Positions 11,220 to 19,352 of a DNA stretch of 64,000 nt are shown one piece after another. This stretch comes from Halieaceae bacterium (GTDB lineage Bacteria > Pseudomonadota > Gammaproteobacteria > Pseudomonadales > Halieaceae). Where the stretch lies: contig CACOYM010000012.1 of assembly GCA_902631395.1 (NCBI GenBank), forward strand, positions 1 to 64,000. The letters run 5' to 3'. Under the pieces are notes generated by a model. It searched no databases. It saw nothing but the letters and a program-made list of their open reading frames with translations, and was not told where the DNA came from. Position 1 is the stretch's first letter. Each line of letters begins with the position of its first letter. A program made the position numbers and the translations under genes.

Positions 11220-14050
11220 GCACTCCCAGCAGATTTTTTTATGCAGCGCCAAACTTTTTCAGGCGTAGCGGGCATTGATAAGCGCTCTCCCAGCGCTGAG
11301 TAAATAGCATTCATAACCGCTGGCGGAGCGGCTATTGCTCCAGACTCTCCGCAACCTTTCACTCCAAGAGGGTTGTGCTCACACAGCGTCTCGGTAAAAG
11401 AAATATCAAATGATGGAAGCATCTCCGCTCTTGGAACCGCATATTTGTTGAAGGAATCGGTTATCAGATCTCCCGAATCGCTATCGTATTTCACATGCTC
11501 CCATAGCGCCTGACCAATACCCTGAGCGATGCCACCATGTAACTGTCCTTCTACGATAGCCTCATTAACCACAGCACCAAAATCGTCGACTGCTGTGTAA
11601 TTAACCACTGCTACTAAGCCAGTATCAGGATCAATCTCTACCTCGCAAATGTGTGTACCGGACGGGTAGGTAAAGTTCTTTGGGTCATAAAACGCTGTAG
11701 CCTCCATCCCGGGTTCCAGGTCCTCCGGATAGTTGTGGGGGGCATACGCGATACGCACTATTTCTTGAATCGTCATTTGACCCTCACCGTCGGCACGTTT
11801 GAATACACCAGACGCAAACTCCACTGCCGATGATTGGCAATTCAAACAATGAGCTGCAATCACTCGCCCCTTTTTGACCAATTTTTTGGCGGCTAGCACA
11901 ACGGCCGAACCACCAACTGAGAGGGATCTTGAGCCATAGGTCCCCATACCCACAGGTGTGCGTCGGGTATCACCGTGTAGGACGCAGATATCCTCTATGG
12001 GTATACCAAGTACACTTCCTGCAACCTGTGCGAAAGTGGTTTCGTGACCTTGTCCTTGAGAATGAGACCCCGTGACAACCTCAAGTTTAGCGGTGGGTAG
12101 AAACCTAACGGTGGCTGACTCCCACAAACCGTAATCAGCGCCCAGAACACCCGCGATAGCGGAGGGCCCTATTGCGCATGCTTCGACATAGTTCGAAATA
12201 CCGATACCACGCTTCTTGCCCTGCTTCAGACTTTCTTGCTGCCTCTCTTTAAATGAAAAATATGCGGCACGCTCAATAGCTTTTTCAAAATGCGCTGGAA
12301 AGTCTCCAGAGTCAAACACGAGTCCTGTCGGTGTCTGATATGGAATTTGCTCCGGTTGAACTAAATTTCGGGCCCTTAACTCACATGGGTCTAGGCCTAG
12401 CTCACCAGCGGCATTATCAATCAAAGTTTCAATAACAAATGTTGCCTCAGGTCTTCCCGCTCCGCGATATGCGTCGACTGGTGAGGTGTTCGTATAAACA
12501 CCGGTCACATCCGCAAACACATTGGATATTGAATATGGCCCTGCAAGCATCATCGCATAGTTATATGTGGGGACAAGTGAACCAAACGGCGAGAGGTACG
12601 CGCCTAAATTAGCTAGCGTATTTACTTTGATTGCGGTTATACATGCATCCTTATCAAGCGCTATAGCCGCTTCCGTGAGGTGATCTCTCCCGTGAATATC
12701 AGCCGCAAAACTTTCTCCTCTAGTTGCGGACCACTTTACAGGTGCTTTTAGTTTTCGCGACGCCCAGAGGCAAAGACACTCCTCTCCATAGACAAAAATT
12801 TTAGAACCGAAGCTTCCTCCAACATCCTTTGAGACGACGTCTATTTCATGCTCTGGCGCTATGCCTACCTCTTCAGCCAGAACTCGTCTCAATATGTGCG
12901 GATTCTGGGTGGTGGCGTATAAAGTGTACCTCCCCGTCGCCTCATCATATTTGCCATTGGCCGCTCGAGTCTCTAGTGGTGCCGCTATTAAACGGTTATT
13001 CACTATCTGCATCGCTGAAACATGCTCTGCACAGCTAAACGCCTGCTCAACTGCTTCCTCGTCGCCTAATTGCCACTTGAAGGCTGTGTTGCTGTCTAGT
13101 GTTTGATGGACAGGTCGAGATTTTAATGCCGAATCTAGATTAGTAACGGCTCTGGATTCTTCGTAGTGGATTTTGATTTTCCGGACGGCTTGCTGTGCAA
13201 CTTTCCGAGAGGTGGCTACGATCATGGCTATCGGCTGTCCAACGTATTTGACCTTAGTGCTGCTTAGGAGCGGTCTACTTTTTGCACGCATAGGCTCCCC
13301 AGAAACATCCATGATTTGCCAGCTACAACTGGGGGGCATGAGCCCATCAGACAAAACGTCTTGTTCGGTAAATACCTCGCTGACTCCATCAAGGTCCTGC
13401 AGAGCTGACAGATCTATCTCGTTTATCTTTCCACACGCCACCTCGGAACGGACGAAGCTTGCATAAAGTTGGCCGGGCAACTCTATATCGTCAGTAAACG
13501 TAGCTTCTCCACACAACAGTCGGGAGTCCTCAACACGACCAGATTGCGTACAAAAACTCTCTGAATCAGGTTTGTCAGAATCCACGTCTTTAGCCGCTAA
13601 ACCAATCGCGCTGACAATGTTATGGTAGCCAGTGCAGCGACATAGATTTCCACGCAACTGTTGACGAATTCGGGCAGGGTTCGGATCCGGGGTTTTGTCC
13701 AAGTATTCAGATGCGTTCAGCAACATGCCTGGAGTACAAAATCCGCACTGCAACGCGTGCTGTGTTGCAAAATGACCTTGCAGAGATCTACGACAATTAG
13801 CTTCGGTTAAACCGTCGACGGTGGTTACAGGCTGACCGTTTACCTGAATCGCCAAAACTGAACAGCTCTTTACTGACTTACCATCCAGCAGCACAGTACA
13901 ACTCCCACACTGCGCGCTGTCACATCCTCTCCTGACACTCTTGATGCCCAAATCATCTCGCAGAACTGTCAATAGTGTGTCGACGTTGCTAACGCTGAGC
14001 TCATGTGCCTTACCGTTAATGACAAGTTTGAGCGGCGACTCCACAGTCAT
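11216..14050 (-). CDS. Fused 2Fe-2S and molybdopterin-binding subunits of a xanthine dehydrogenase/aldehyde oxidase-type enzyme
   Basis: A 944-residue fusion of the small (CoxS-like) and large (CoxL-like) subunits. The plant-type 2Fe-2S ligands are C43, C48, C51 and C63; the second cluster has C102, C105, C137 and C139. A linker near residues 150-170 leads to the molybdopterin domain, with EATFTDDIELPGQLYASFVRS, the cofactor-contact block SHSQGQGHETTFAQVAG, AYRGAGRPEA and the near-C-terminal GVKGCGESGAIAAPPAVMNAI with the expected catalytic Glu. AYRGAGR replaces the AYRCSFR of true CO dehydrogenase, so CO oxidation is unlikely. These enzymes usually hydroxylate aldehydes or N-heterocycles. 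It is in an operon with the FAD subunit and a membrane methyltransferase-like gene, inside a photosynthesis cluster. Confidence 0.9.
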   Translation of the reverse strand: MTVESPLKLVINGKAHELSVSNVDTLLTVLRDDLGIKSVRRGCDSAQCGSCTVLLDGKSVKSCSVLAIQVNGQPVTTVDGLTEANCRRSLQGHFATQHALQCGFCTPGMLLNASEYLDKTPDPNPARIRQQLRGNLCRCTGYHNIVSAIGLAAKDVDSDKPDSESFCTQSGRVEDSRLLCGEATFTDDIELPGQLYASFVRSEVACGKINEIDLSALQDLDGVSEVFTEQDVLSDGLMPPSCSWQIMDVSGEPMRAKSRPLLSSTKVKYVGQPIAMIVATSRKVAQQAVRKIKIHYEESRAVTNLDSALKSRPVHQTLDSNTAFKWQLGDEEAVEQAFSCAEHVSAMQIVNNRLIAAPLETRAANGKYDEATGRYTLYATTQNPHILRRVLAEEVGIAPEHEIDVVSKDVGGSFGSKIFVYGEECLCLWASRKLKAPVKWSATRGESFAADIHGRDHLTEAAIALDKDACITAIKVNTLANLGAYLSPFGSLVPTYNYAMMLAGPYSISNVFADVTGVYTNTSPVDAYRGAGRPEATFVIETLIDNAAGELGLDPCELRARNLVQPEQIPYQTPTGLVFDSGDFPAHFEKAIERAAYFSFKERQQESLKQGKKRGIGISNYVEACAIGPSAIAGVLGADYGLWESATVRFLPTAKLEVVTGSHSQGQGHETTFAQVAGSVLGIPIEDICVLHGDTRRTPVGMGTYGSRSLSVGGSAVVLAAKKLVKKGRVIAAHCLNCQSSAVEFASGVFKRADGEGQMTIQEIVRIAYAPHNYPEDLEPGMEATAFYDPKNFTYPSGTHICEVEIDPDTGLVAVVNYTAVDDFGAVVNEAIVEGQLHGGIAQGIGQALWEHVKYDSDSGDLITDSFNKYAVPRAEMLPSFDISFTETLCEHNPLGVKGCGESGAIAAPPAVMNAIYSALGERLSMPATPEKVWRCIKKSAGSA

Positions 14051-14056
14051 GCTAGT

Positions 14057-14665
14057 TCACGCTTTTCTCAAGCGGAGTAAAATAACTAACCCAGTAAAGG
14101 TGGGGATGAGCTGAGGAACTTTAGCCCGATACTCGACGTACGCCTGTCCGAATCTTTGCTGAAGCTCAAGCTCCTCGAGGGCTGCTATGAAACAAAAACC
14201 GAGTATGGCGGCCGAGCCCAGCAAGTAGGTCCCCAAGAAGTTACAAACGAGGCACCACCCGATAATACCGACGATTACTAAGGTATACCTTGGGTGGCGC
14301 ACGACCGTATAAGGACCTTCCGTTATGAGGCATTCCGAATTATTTCTTATCTCCGGAACCCCGGCGAAAGTACTGAGGCTCAAATGCGCTCGAACAGATT
14401 TTGAGAGCCAGATTGAGATGGCGTATATCAAAACCCCCGGAATTACAGTCAACCAGCTGAAGCCCAAATCAGGCCCCAGCAGGGTCTCACGCCAATGCCA
14501 TGCAACCCATGCGGCGATTGCCATAGTGATCGCCGCGGCACTGTAAGCGGGTATCACGCCTGCCTTGCGCCAAAACTTAAGACATCCATGAATCGTGATC
14601 CAGAAGGCCATAACTGCTGGAAGCACCAGTGTCACAAAAGTTGCGAGAATGAGACGGATATCCAT
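14057..14665 (-). CDS. Isoprenylcysteine methyltransferase-like (ICMT/PEMT fold) membrane protein
   Basis: A 202-residue protein with about five membrane segments. Its second half carries the ICMT-type signature: GPYTVVRHPRYTLVIVG, then an E-E-L-E-L-Q-QRFGQAYVEYRAKVPQLIP segment. Members transfer a methyl group from S-adenosylmethionine to carboxylate or amine groups of lipophilic substrates, but many bacterial ones are uncharacterised. GGAGG lies just upstream of ATG 14665. The stop is 6 nt from the start of the fused molybdenum hydroxylase gene, so it is the first gene of that operon. A lipophilic substrate shared with the hydroxylase is only a guess. Confidence 0.75.
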   Translation of the reverse strand: MDIRLILATFVTLVLPAVMAFWITIHGCLKFWRKAGVIPAYSAAAITMAIAAWVAWHWRETLLGPDLGFSWLTVIPGVLIYAISIWLSKSVRAHLSLSTFAGVPEIRNNSECLITEGPYTVVRHPRYTLVIVGIIGWCLVCNFLGTYLLGSAAILGFCFIAALEELELQQRFGQAYVEYRAKVPQLIPTFTGLVILLRLRKA

Positions 14666-14757
14666 TATTAACCTCCGGATGTTCGTTTTTATGGGCCGGT
14701 GGTTTTTCGGTGAAGATCAAGTTACCTTCAAGTTTCATGGTATCACGTTGCGATCAC

Positions 14758-15111
14758 ATGGCAGACATCAAGGTAAAAGACTTCATATTTGGTATGCCCA
14801 CAAGATTTGCCGCCGAAAAAGCGATTGGGCTAGAGGCGACTATCCAGTTCTTGATTAGTGGGCAGGATGGCGGCAACTTTGTGTTGCACATCAACAAAGG
14901 CACATGCACTGCCAATGAGGGGTTGGAAGAGTCACCAACGCTGACATTGAAAATGTCCAGTGAGACGTATATCGGTATGGCAATCGGACAGTTAAAGGGG
15001 CCTCAGGCGTTTTTTATGAGGAAGTTACGGTTCGACGGTGAAACAAAGCTGTTAATGAAAATGCACTCGCTTTTCCCTTCTGTCCACGAGAGCGATCTCG
15101 CGCAGCTTTGA
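14758..15111 (+). CDS. SCP2 sterol-binding domain protein
   Basis: A 117-residue single-domain protein with the SCP2 pattern: ATIQFLISGQDGGNFVLHINKGTCTANEG, then SPTLTLKMSSETYIGMAIGQLKGPQAFFMRKLRFDGETKLLMKM. SCP2 domains form a hydrophobic tunnel that binds lipids or acyl-CoA. ATG 14758 (MADIKVKDF) is preferred over the earlier start at 14710 because the domain begins there; no clear ribosome site is seen. It points away from the molybdenum hydroxylase operon, sharing a short divergent intergenic region. A link to carotenoid, quinone or lipid handling is possible but unproven. Confidence 0.75.
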   Translation: MADIKVKDFIFGMPTRFAAEKAIGLEATIQFLISGQDGGNFVLHINKGTCTANEGLEESPTLTLKMSSETYIGMAIGQLKGPQAFFMRKLRFDGETKLLMKMHSLFPSVHESDLAQL

Positions 15112-15166
15112 AGGTTGGCGTGATCTTCGCGGTTCAGGCACAAGCCAACGGCCTTGACTAAACACG

Positions 15167-16144
15167 TCACGTCACTCGCGGCATTCTGAATGGCAACAAG
15201 AACTGGACCCAAGGCAGACAAAAGCGTCGTAAATCCAAACTCTCATGCATGAACTCGCGACCATCCACGCACACTTGCGAGCGGGTGTAGAAGGGAGTGT
15301 CCTCGAGTGTTTTTACGCTCATATCCCGAGATACCGGTAATCTGGCAGGGCGAGCAACGCGCCACAGCGGGCCTCTAGATAAGTACTGAAGCGCCGGAAA
15401 ATCCTGCTTCCGCATTACTCCATCGTCATCTACTGAGAGCGACAACTGTTTACTGCCGCCGCCGGCAAGCTGAGCGTCGTAATGAATCTGACATCCGTGG
15501 GCGGCTGAATGTCCTCGACACCAGTTCCACGAGGAGAATCCTGTCTCAATCGGACGCGCGCCGTAGTTCGAATCGATGTAAGCCGACCCTGTCCATTCCA
15601 ATGCCGGTCGCTCCATAGCAACTCGCATTTGTGCAAGCGGTGCTATGGGCCACCACCAATGCTCACCTGCGTTGTCCAACTCGAAGCATGTGTCTCCACG
15701 CTGCTCAAATTGGACTTGAACGACACCACGCACTCGCTGCCCAAGAGGTGTCGCACGCTCATCGATCTCAATCGCTATTCCGGTGTCTGTCAGCCGTAAA
15801 GCGCTGGGGCCAATTGCAAGACACGTCGATGACTGTGTCAGGGCTGCGCTGTCGCGCTCGGTCATGCACCAGCGGGATTTACTCGGTCCGTAAAGAATTG
15901 CATTGAGACTGACATGATCCTCAGCGAGCGTGGTGCCTCTGGATCTTGAGCGGAAGTAATAAGGTGAGAAGACACTGCCGATAAAAGCGATCAGCGTAAT
16001 ACCGAATTTACCGCAGTCACTGAAGCCATCGACATACCACCACCGATAGCCCCCGGCGGGAACAGGGCGACTGAACCCTAGGCCATCTTTTGCTATGCCG
16101 GCGTCGCAGGGCGTTGAAGAGCACATCTCGTTGAATTGATTCAT
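15167..16144 (-). CDS. crtC: Carotenoid 1,2-hydratase (hydroxyneurosporene synthase)
   Basis: CrtC adds water to the end double bond of acyclic carotenes (neurosporene/lycopene), leading to the 1-hydroxy and then 1-methoxy carotenoids of the spirilloxanthin route. The family block GGYRWWYVDGFSDCGKFGITLIAFIGSVFSPYY is present, as are LNAILYGPSKSRWCMTER and the WSGSAYIDSNYG-like stretch (here WTGSAYIDSNYGARPIETGF). ATG 16144 gives 325 residues; an in-frame ATG at 16183 would add 13 residues but lies inside the first PpsR-type operator. Neither start has a clear ribosome site. It is transcribed divergently from crtE. Confidence 0.93.
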   Translation of the reverse strand: MNQFNEMCSSTPCDAGIAKDGLGFSRPVPAGGYRWWYVDGFSDCGKFGITLIAFIGSVFSPYYFRSRSRGTTLAEDHVSLNAILYGPSKSRWCMTERDSAALTQSSTCLAIGPSALRLTDTGIAIEIDERATPLGQRVRGVVQVQFEQRGDTCFELDNAGEHWWWPIAPLAQMRVAMERPALEWTGSAYIDSNYGARPIETGFSSWNWCRGHSAAHGCQIHYDAQLAGGGSKQLSLSVDDDGVMRKQDFPALQYLSRGPLWRVARPARLPVSRDMSVKTLEDTPFYTRSQVCVDGREFMHESLDLRRFCLPWVQFLLPFRMPRVT

Positions 16145-16177
16145 AGGGGTTGCGCGCTGTGGTTGAGTGGCGTAGGT

Positions 16178-16195
16178 TGTCATATAAATATAACA
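16178..16195. promoter_or_regulatory. PpsR/CrtJ-type operator, copy 1 (crtC-crtE)
   Basis: TGTCATATAAATATAACA fits TGT-N12-ACA, the palindrome bound by the redox/light repressor PpsR (CrtJ). It lies 34 bp upstream of crtC ATG 16144 and overlaps the alternative crtC start at 16183. The second copy starts exactly 26 bp downstream, the arrangement expected for cooperative binding of two dimers. Confidence 0.85.
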
Positions 16196-16203
16196 ATTTT
16201 AAC

Positions 16204-16221
16204 TGTCATATAAATTTGACA
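16204..16221. promoter_or_regulatory. PpsR/CrtJ-type operator, copy 2 (crtC-crtE)
   Basis: TGTCATATAAATTTGACA fits TGT-N12-ACA and shares CATATAAAT with copy 1. It ends 18 bp before the crtE start codon, so bound repressor would cover the crtE promoter/leader. An 8-bp gap separates the copies. Confidence 0.87.
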
Positions 16222-16239
16222 GAAAGGGGAGGGCTGCCC

Positions 16240-17118
16240 GTGCAAGACCCGCTGCTAGACTGTGAGGAAGATATCCGCGAATTCCTCGCAGAACATACTA
16301 CCTCTCAATGTCCGCCATTGCTGGCACAGGCCATGGAATATGCCGTATTCCCGGGTGGCGCCAGAGTGCGACCACGGCTGTGCATGGCAGTGGCACTCGC
16401 CAACAACAGCAGTGACCGGCCACTGGCCGCCGCCGCGGCGACCGCGGTGGAATTTCTGCACTGCGCCTCGCTCGTTCACGATGATCTGCCCTGTTTTGAC
16501 GACGCTATCGAGCGCCGCGGCAAACCCTCGGTGCATGCAAAGTTTGGCGAGCGGATTGCGGTACTAACTGGCGATGCCATGATTGTAGCGGCATTTCAAA
16601 CGCTAGCTGTTCATGCCATTCACCATGTCAGAGCTGAGCGCGTCCCGCTTGTGCTATCGATATTGGCCCGGGGTGTCGGCGCGCCCCATGGCATCGCAGC
16701 AGGCCAGGCCTGGGAGTGCGAGCCAAGCGTTGACGTTTCACGCTATCACCGTGCCAAAACCGGGGCCCTCTTCATCGCCGCAACCTGCGCAGGCGCGGCC
16801 TCTGCCGGTGTCGATCCCGGGCCGTGGGCCAATCTGGGTGCCTGCATCGGTGAGGCCTTTCAGGTGGCGGACGATATCAAGGACGCCGTCGGCGATCCGG
16901 AAACTATCGGTAAAGCGGTCGGACTTGATGCCAAGCTCGGACGCCCCAACGCTGTTCGCGAACTTGGCCTCGATGGGGCAACCCATCGGCTCAAGACGTT
17001 ATTGGAAAGTGGCCTTGAGAGCGTTCCCCACTGCGCGGGGCGCGACAACCTTTTGCGCCTCGTCAGAGCGCAATCGGAGCGCTTTGTTCCCGAGAAGATG
17101 GGACGCACCGCGGCCTGA
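16240..17118 (+). CDS. crtE: Geranylgeranyl diphosphate synthase
   Basis: CrtE makes geranylgeranyl diphosphate, precursor of both carotenoids and the bacteriochlorophyll tail. The 292-residue protein has the first Asp-rich motif DDLPCFDD at residues 81-88 and the second, DDIKD, at 211-215, plus FPGGARVRPRLC upstream as expected for the family. GTG 16240 is chosen because AAGGGGAGGG (16224-16233) is an excellent ribosome site; the frame upstream of it runs through the operators and is not coding. The gene is followed by crtF 3 nt later and is probably repressed by PpsR through the two operators. Confidence 0.94.
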   Translation: MQDPLLDCEEDIREFLAEHTTSQCPPLLAQAMEYAVFPGGARVRPRLCMAVALANNSSDRPLAAAAATAVEFLHCASLVHDDLPCFDDAIERRGKPSVHAKFGERIAVLTGDAMIVAAFQTLAVHAIHHVRAERVPLVLSILARGVGAPHGIAAGQAWECEPSVDVSRYHRAKTGALFIAATCAGAASAGVDPGPWANLGACIGEAFQVADDIKDAVGDPETIGKAVGLDAKLGRPNAVRELGLDGATHRLKTLLESGLESVPHCAGRDNLLRLVRAQSERFVPEKMGRTAA

Positions 17119-17121
17119 CTG

Positions 17122-18279
17122 ATGCTGGCTGATCCCGACACTTGGCCAGACCAACAGCCCGCCCCGTCAGATTGGCGGTGCCGATGGCGACTTTTTCGAA
17201 ACCGCTTGCTGGCAGACAGCAAGTTCCAACGTTGGGCTGCTAAAACGCCCGTGATAAGGCGCATTGCGAGCAAAAAAGCGGTTGAGCTGCATCATTTGAC
17301 CGCAGGCTTTGTTTATACACAGACACTGACCGCGGTTATTCAGAGTAACCTGCTGGCCGTTCTTCAAGGCCGCATTGAATCCACCAAATCAGTGGCGGCC
17401 ATGTGTGGACTTACATCGCCTGCCGCGCACACATTGCTGACCGCCGCTCAGGCGCTAAAGCTGACCGAGGAGGTCTCCCGGGGCTTTTGGATGTTGGGTG
17501 AGCGAGGTGCATCCGTGCTCGGAAACCCTGGCGTCGCAGATATGGTGAGACACCACGCGGTGCTATATCGAGATCTCGCCGATCCCTTGGCTGTGCTGAA
17601 ACACCGTGACAGCACTAGACTCCGCGATTATTGGAGCTATGTCCCGGGCAGCAGAAATCCCGATGAGGGCCACCGGGAGTACAGTCAATTAATGAGCAGC
17701 TCTCTGGCGCTCATTTCCGACCACATTCTCGATACCGTGCCACTGAACGACTATCAGACTCTGATTGATGTGGCGGGCGGCACGGGTCACTTCGCGCGCA
17801 TGGTGACCAAACGTCATCCCCACATTGCCGTAAGCGTGCTGGATCTCCCTGAGGTGGTCTCCGAGGCTAAAAATCAGCTACCCAACGACGATATACGCTT
17901 TGTGGCGACTGACATGTTCCGGTCGCCTTTACCTCAAGACGTTGAGTTGTTCTCTTTGATTCGGGTGCTCCATGACCATGACGATGAACCGGTAACCGGG
18001 CTCCTGAGCCGCCTGTGCAGCGCACTAAAGCCGGGCGGTCACCTCCTTATAGCCGAGCCGATGGCCGGCACGCCGGGTGCCGAGCCCATCGGAGACACCT
18101 ATTTCAGTTTCTACTTATGGGCGATGGGCAGCGGGCGACCCCGGAGCGCAGAGGAGCTCACCGCCATGTGCCTCGCCGCTGGATTCAGCGCCGTACGCGA
18201 ATTTAAAACCCCTATTCCAGCGCTAACGCGGGTGCTGATAGCCGAAAAAGGCCACGTTGAAGCGGCAAAAACTACTTAA
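17122..18279 (+). CDS. crtF: Hydroxyneurosporene/demethylspheroidene O-methyltransferase
   Basis: CrtF methylates the 1-hydroxy group of the acyclic carotenoids made by CrtC. The 385-residue protein has an N-terminal helical/winged region with LHHLTAGFVYTQTLTAVI and a class I methyltransferase domain: LIDVAGGTGHFARMVTKRHPHI (about residues 214-235), LDLPEVV, FVATDMF and the catalytic-type LHDHDDEPV region. This matches the plant-type O-methyltransferase 2 family to which CrtF belongs. It starts 3 nt after crtE. The 125-bp space downstream holds the bchC operators. Confidence 0.93.
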   Translation: MLADPDTWPDQQPAPSDWRCRWRLFRNRLLADSKFQRWAAKTPVIRRIASKKAVELHHLTAGFVYTQTLTAVIQSNLLAVLQGRIESTKSVAAMCGLTSPAAHTLLTAAQALKLTEEVSRGFWMLGERGASVLGNPGVADMVRHHAVLYRDLADPLAVLKHRDSTRLRDYWSYVPGSRNPDEGHREYSQLMSSSLALISDHILDTVPLNDYQTLIDVAGGTGHFARMVTKRHPHIAVSVLDLPEVVSEAKNQLPNDDIRFVATDMFRSPLPQDVELFSLIRVLHDHDDEPVTGLLSRLCSALKPGGHLLIAEPMAGTPGAEPIGDTYFSFYLWAMGSGRPRSAEELTAMCLAAGFSAVREFKTPIPALTRVLIAEKGHVEAAKTT

Positions 18280-18287
18280 GGGCTTTG

Positions 18288-18305
18288 TGTATTTAATATT
18301 TGACA
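18288..18305. promoter_or_regulatory. PpsR/CrtJ-type operator, copy 1 (bchC)
   Basis: TGTATTTAATATTTGACA fits TGT-N12-ACA and contains TTGACA, which can serve as the -35 element of the bchC promoter. It lies between crtF and bchC, the classical site of PpsR/CrtJ control. Confidence 0.85.
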
Positions 18306-18327
18306 GTTTTGAATGTTAATTTAAAAT
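18300..18327 (+). promoter_or_regulatory. Probable sigma-70-type promoter of bchC-bchX-bchY-bchZ-puf
   Basis: TTGACA (18300-18305) and TAAAAT (18322-18327) are 16 bp apart. Both boxes lie inside the two PpsR-type operators, so repressor binding would block polymerase. The start of bchC is 77 bp downstream. Confidence 0.6.
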
Positions 18328-18331
18328 GACA
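18314..18331. promoter_or_regulatory. PpsR/CrtJ-type operator, copy 2 (bchC)
   Basis: TGTTAATTTAAAATGACA fits TGT-N12-ACA, exactly 26 bp after copy 1 with an 8-bp gap, the same spacing as at crtC-crtE. It covers the predicted -10 element. Confidence 0.85.
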
Positions 18332-18404
18332 GTTGTGAACTAGTACCGCCTCGACGCCCCAAAAGGGTGCCTGGTCGGTCGAGAATAAGAAAGAGAGCAC
18401 CGCC

Positions 18405-19352
18405 ATGGGAGCAATGTCCACTGCGGTGGTTTTCGAGCAACCCGGGGAAATGCGTTTGCGCCCCGTCGAATTGCCCGAGCCCCACAGTACAGATTGCGTG
18501 GTTAAGGTCCACTGGACCGGCATTAGCACGGGTACCGAGAGGTTGCTGTGGGACGGTCGCATGCCCCCTTTCCCTGGCTTGGCTTACCCGCTAGTTCCGG
18601 GCTATGAAAGCGTCGGCAGCGTTATGTCCGCAGGTAACGAGACACATTTAGAAGTAGGGCAGCGGGTCTTTGTGCCTGGTAGTCGCGGCTTTACAGGTGT
18701 TCACGGGCTTTTTGGCGGCGCTGCGTGCTCATTGGTTGTGCCCGCAGAAAGATTGGTTTCACTGCCCTCGGGCTTGGAGTCAACGGGCGTTTTGTTGGCT
18801 TTGGCCGCGACGGCTTGCCACGCTGCACGTCGCATCGAAGACCTCGGCCCGCCCGAATTGATTATCGGTCACGGCGCGCTGGGACGCTTGCTGGCAAGAG
18901 TCACTAAAGCATGCTACGGGGTGACTCCCACCGTCTGGGAGACCTCTGCCGAGCGCCGAGAAGGCTGCCATGACTACCCGGTCCTTCCCCCTGCCGAAGA
19001 TGATCGGCGGAATTACCAGCGCGTCTGCGATGTAAGCGGCGCGAGCGGCATAATCGACGATGCCGTGCACCACCTCGCCAAAGACGCCACTATGGTGTTG
19101 GCTGGCTTCTATGCTGCCCCGATCCAATTTGATTTTCCTGCCGCCTTCATGCGCGAGATCGACCTTCGTATCAGTGCGGAATGGCAGCCGGAAGACATGC
19201 AAACTGCGATGGGCCTTGTCTCAGGGGGAGACCTGTCACTGAGCGGCATCATTACCCATGACCAACCTTTCAACAGCGCTGAAATCGCCTACGAGCAGGC
19301 GTTTTCCGATCCCCGCTGCTTGAAGATGGTCCTCGATTGGAGAGACGCATGA
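18405..19352 (+). CDS. bchC: 3-hydroxyethyl bacteriochlorophyllide a dehydrogenase
   Basis: BchC oxidises the C3 hydroxyethyl group to the acetyl group of bacteriochlorophyll a. The 315-residue protein is a medium-chain dehydrogenase relative with BchC blocks STGTERLLWDGRMPPFPGLAYPLVPGYESVG, GHGALGRLLAR as the dinucleotide site and the C-terminal DPRCLKMVLDWR. ATG 18405 or the in-frame ATG 18414 may be the start; 18405 is kept. Upstream are the paired PpsR operators. bchX begins on an ATGA overlap. Confidence 0.95.
   Translation: MGAMSTAVVFEQPGEMRLRPVELPEPHSTDCVVKVHWTGISTGTERLLWDGRMPPFPGLAYPLVPGYESVGSVMSAGNETHLEVGQRVFVPGSRGFTGVHGLFGGAACSLVVPAERLVSLPSGLESTGVLLALAATACHAARRIEDLGPPELIIGHGALGRLLARVTKACYGVTPTVWETSAERREGCHDYPVLPPAEDDRRNYQRVCDVSGASGIIDDAVHHLAKDATMVLAGFYAAPIQFDFPAAFMREIDLRISAEWQPEDMQTAMGLVSGGDLSLSGIITHDQPFNSAEIAYEQAFSDPRCLKMVLDWRDA

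Noticed and set aside
11216-14050. Carbon monoxide dehydrogenase large subunit
   Set aside because: The CoxL active-site loop AYRCSFR is AYRGAGR here, so true CO oxidation is not supported.
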